The notes under the pieces were generated by a model that saw only the letters and a program-made list of their open reading frames with translations, did no database searches and was not told the DNA's origin. 64,000 nucleotides of DNA from Quillaja saponaria (taxonomy: Eukaryota > Streptophyta > Magnoliopsida > Fabales > Quillajaceae): assembly GCA_029379385.1 (NCBI GenBank), contig CM055618.1, positions 11,604,134-11,668,133 on the forward strand, read 5' to 3'. The stretch's first letter is position 1, and each line of letters begins with the position of its first letter. The translations under genes and the position numbers were made by a program. This document shows, piece by piece, positions 61,001-64,000 of this stretch.

Positions 61001-63767
61001 TTGAAGATAACAAGAAAAATCAAGAGGTAGAAAGCATATTAAACCCATGAAACATAGAGCAAATATTTGAAGTATTGGATCCATAAAACTAGAATAATTT
61101 TCAACTAATGTGGATAGCACAGAGCATTAACAGTAATTAAAGCAAGGTATGTAATATATACCTGAACATAATGACGGTTAAGCTGTTCAAGCCAATCAAG
61201 TTTCACACACACCCTATCATCAGAGAAGACGTGGCTGTTTCTTTTAAGGATGGTAGCGATCGTGTACCCTAAGGCCATTAGTCCACCAAGAAGACGCACA
61301 CTAACCTCAAAAGTAATTCTTGGAGATATGACAAATGGATTATCTGTCACCCATTCCTGAAGACATAGTATACTCAGTCATAGAACCAAACAGTGCAATT
61401 CAATTTTCATTTCCACGAGCCAACAATATTTGGTAAATTGGAGGATAGAAAAGAAGCGGTCTGTCAAACATACTTTGAGACTCTTATGATGTCATCACTA
61501 ACGAAAGGGAAACGTCATTCATTATGCGTAATGTTTTTAACCTCTGTCACTCTTCAGTAGAAAATATCACAAATTCGCATGGCGAAAACTTGTTTTCCAT
61601 GATTATTAACAATTACTCCTAATATACATTTCTATCTTAATATACCCAGAATTCAAAAAAGCAGCAGTTCAAGACAAGAATTATATTTATCCATAAATAT
61701 GTCTGAGAGCCTCTTTATCAATCCAAAATATATGGTAGGATGCAAGAGAATGAAACTAAAAATGGGTTCAGAATTATAGAAGAAACTTTCAGCTCATTCA
61801 AAGAAGCCTAAGTTTTGCTGCACCCATAAATATGTCTAACAAGTTTTGCAGGTTGAGTTTGTCTGCATTATAAACCTCTATTTAATTTTACATGTGTATT
61901 ATTCAGGATATTTTAGTCCAACTATATGATACAAGCCAATTAACAAAATATACTAGGGAAGTCACAAATGGCTACCAGGTACTTAGATGACAAGGACTCC
62001 AGAAGCAAACATCATATTCATCTATACAATGACTAGATTTTATCCCATAAGTAAAATTACAAGAAGTTAAAAAGTCCATTTCAACTGGGCAAAAGCCAAC
62101 TTCAAAAAAAAAATCCCTTTCGCCCTTGTAAAAAATTTCTAAAACCATAGACTTACTCATTTCTTTGCAATTATGGATAGTCTTGCAAATTAAGGGAGGA
62201 AATGGAACGCAGTAAAAATGCCCCAGTTTTCTTGATAATTCTTTAAAAATAAAGTAATTTTCACTCAAATCATTCCTGTTTTGACTTCTAGAAAGCATGG
62301 CCAGCACAAAAATCCACTTCGTATCCCAATCCATATAGAAATACATGCTAGCAAGAAAACCGTCGGATCTCAAAATATTTATCAACAAACAACACAAATC
62401 AAAGTTTGGTGAGGCAAACCTCAAACATGAGACTATATTTTCCATCCTTATTCCGCATCCTTAAATATGATTGGCAAGATTCTGGATCTTCACCAGGTGG
62501 CAGAAGATATATATCATAAGTCTCTTCTGTTGTTTCCTTATGATCTTCAGAGAAAACAGCTTTGATTTGATCCACCGTAACATTCCTTGCTGACTAGAAT
62601 AAGTGGTAGCATTCAGTTATCATTTCTGGAAGCAAAGCCATAAGTTCTAGCATAAAATCAGGCAATAAGTGACATGAATGATGTTGATATGGAGAATAAC
62701 CTTCAATATATAAGTAGGACTCTGGAATCCGGTAAACGGATTGAACTTGTTGATGATTTTGATATGTGCAGTTTGGAGATCAGGCTCAATAAATGCCTTG
62801 TACATTGGATACACCTGCAGAAATAATAGTGCTTCAGGCTTCTTGGAAAACCAAAACTCTCTAAATTTAGATAAAAATGCCTCAGACAAAAAAAAAAAAA
62901 AAAAAAAATTGTAAGGAAATGAAACCGTTTCAGATATTTGATAAATTATTTCTTCGGGTTCTTGACCAGCACGTTGTATGTCCCGCAGAACTCGTTTCAC
63001 AAGGTCAAAGTGAACTCCGCCGGTGACAGACACTCTTAGGTCCAGAAGAGGTCGCAGTCTTTCACTCAAAGCATAGATGCCCTCTATAATCACAATACGA
63101 GAGCTTGGGACTTCAACTGTCCTGTTACCAGAAAAAACTTCATATAAGAGTTTAAGCATACTAGGCTGAAGAGTTCACATCAAATAAAGCCAACAGTTAT
63201 CATAAATTGAACAATTTTCAAGAAATAAACATAGGAGAAAATCAAAATTGTAATATCCTCAAAAGAATAACAATATTGTATATGGAAATAATATAGCTCA
63301 ACATATTTGGATACAGAAAGTACACCCAATACTAGAAGGAAAATTTTCTTTTCTTATATGGTAAGTAATCATCAAAAGAACTTTTTATATTTATTCACCA
63401 AAAATGAATATGTAACGCTTTTTTGGCCTGTGGCAGAAACAGTTCAAATCTGACTATAAGAACTTTTACTGTGATATAATTTAAATGGAAAGGAGCTCAG
63501 ATCTGTGGGGACTTCTAAAATATGCATAGAAGTTGTTGTAAATTGTTGTTCTCTAACAATCCCCGAGATAAAATACTTTCAAAATCAAAGATAACTGCAG
63601 CTCTAGATGTGCCAAATCTATGCAAATATACTACATAGGCTAGGCATTCAACCTATATCCTGTGCGTGAGCTAGACTTGAAATCATAGATGGGAACCTGG
63701 ACCGCCTTCCCCTCCTTTAAATCGTGGACATTCTGGAGCAACGTGTCATAGTCTGTCAAGCGCGGAT
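58050..63767 (-). CDS. Triphosphate tunnel metalloenzyme TTM1/TTM2-like (uridine-kinase-like + CYTH), partial at 5' end
   Basis: Ten exons are visible: 63767-63653, 63121-62926, 62814-62701, 62593-62420, 61356-61162, 60508-60386, 60317-60196, 59777-59654, 59505-59233 and 58268-58050. All phases agree (about 550 residues). First comes the second part of a P-loop uridine-kinase-like domain ([45 protein letters not shown]). Then the CYTH/TTM domain ([50 protein letters not shown]), a linker, a coiled-coil segment ([34 protein letters not shown]) and a C-terminal membrane helix ([19 protein letters not shown]) ending SFLNRN. In Arabidopsis, TTM1 and TTM2 are pyrophosphatases anchored at the mitochondrial outer membrane, linked to senescence and defence. 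The start codon and Walker A exon lie beyond the right edge. Confidence 0.94.
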
Positions 63768-64000
63768 CTGCTCAAAGAGATGAACAAATGATTGGAAACA
63801 AACTGAGTAGCTTAACTTCAAACTTTTTAGATTACTTTACAGGAATCTCCAAAGAAGCAAGATGTTAAAATGATACCAAACATGTTATTTTATTGATCTG
63901 GTAAGATCTATGGCAGCACAGGTAAGTACACTTGCTCGGTCCATCCAATAAAAAGCACACAAATTATTTACTCAAGTGTGAGCGGACATCCTGCGACACC
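63768..64000 (-). other. Intron of the TTM gene reaching the window edge
   Basis: Upstream of the first visible TTM exon (acceptor CAG before ATCCGCG at 63767). No further coding exon can be read. A GGTGTCGCAGGA string at the very edge resembles the start of the P-loop text by chance but runs into a stop. Confidence 0.6.

Noticed and set aside
63950..64000. The GGTGTCGCAGGA string as the start of the TTM P-loop exon
   Set aside because: The Walker A text does not follow, a stop comes within a few codons, and no splice donor fits.
1..64000. tRNA, rRNA, CRISPR or organelle-derived inserts
   Set aside because: No cloverleaf with a proper TTCGAAT arm and anticodon stem, no rRNA core sequence, no regular spacer array and no plastid or mitochondrial gene text were recognised on reading; short GTTCGAAT-like words occur alone.

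Overview
The window is nuclear DNA from a flowering plant, most likely a dicot. It is very AT-rich. Its genes are split by short GT-AG introns, and their closest relatives by recalled protein sequence are plant families: strictosidine-synthase-like proteins, plant S-adenosylmethionine decarboxylase with its conserved upstream ORFs, an NSP-interacting kinase (NIK), an At1g13570-type F-box protein and a TTM1/TTM2-type triphosphate tunnel metalloenzyme. I cannot name the species.

Layout: (1) 0.9-16.5 kb, minus strand: four strictosidine-synthase-like (SSL) units plus one 3' scrap. Only the third unit (10934-12829, 377 codons in three exons) reads through cleanly. Unit 2 has one frameshift, unit 4 has two, and unit 1 lacks its middle exon and has a frameshift. 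All four share an unusual GC-AG first intron. Flanking DNA is a mosaic of duplicated blocks. (2) 16.5-22.3 kb: intergenic DNA with no gene I can support. (3) 22.8-25.5 kb, plus strand: an intact SAM decarboxylase gene (polyamine synthesis) with TATA box, leader introns, and overlapping tiny and small upstream ORFs. (4) 27.1-32.3 kb: a tandem copy of that locus, now a pseudogene. It lacks the core promoter, the uORFs and the first two thirds of the coding region, and it holds a PPR-protein fragment. (5) 32.5-40 kb: transposon graveyard with a LINE 3' end, a PIF/Harbinger transposase relic, a CACTA-type terminus and a fold-back element.

(6) 40.6-54.5 kb: tandem duplication of a block carrying a NIK-type receptor kinase and the 3' end of a neighbouring F-box gene. 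Copy 1 is an intact 11-exon kinase (623 aa). Copy 2 has lost the catalytic kinase exons by a deletion of about 1.2 kb, yet exons 1-8 stay open and end at a stop seven codons after the transmembrane segment. The predicted product is a 264-aa kinase-less LRR receptor-like protein. The F-box gene is intact only in the second unit; the first unit keeps its last ~190 bp, which abut the start of unit 2. (7) 58-64 kb, minus strand: ten exons of a TTM1/TTM2 homologue (uridine-kinase-like domain, CYTH domain, coiled coil, C-terminal membrane anchor), running off the right edge so that the P-loop exon is not visible.

The genes do not form one pathway. The recurring theme is local tandem duplication followed by decay: the SSL array, the SAMDC pair and the NIK/F-box pair. 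The strongest candidate for new biology is the kinase-less NIK paralogue beside its intact parent. Exon coordinates were worked out by hand from splice consensus, phase and recalled family sequences; no search was run.
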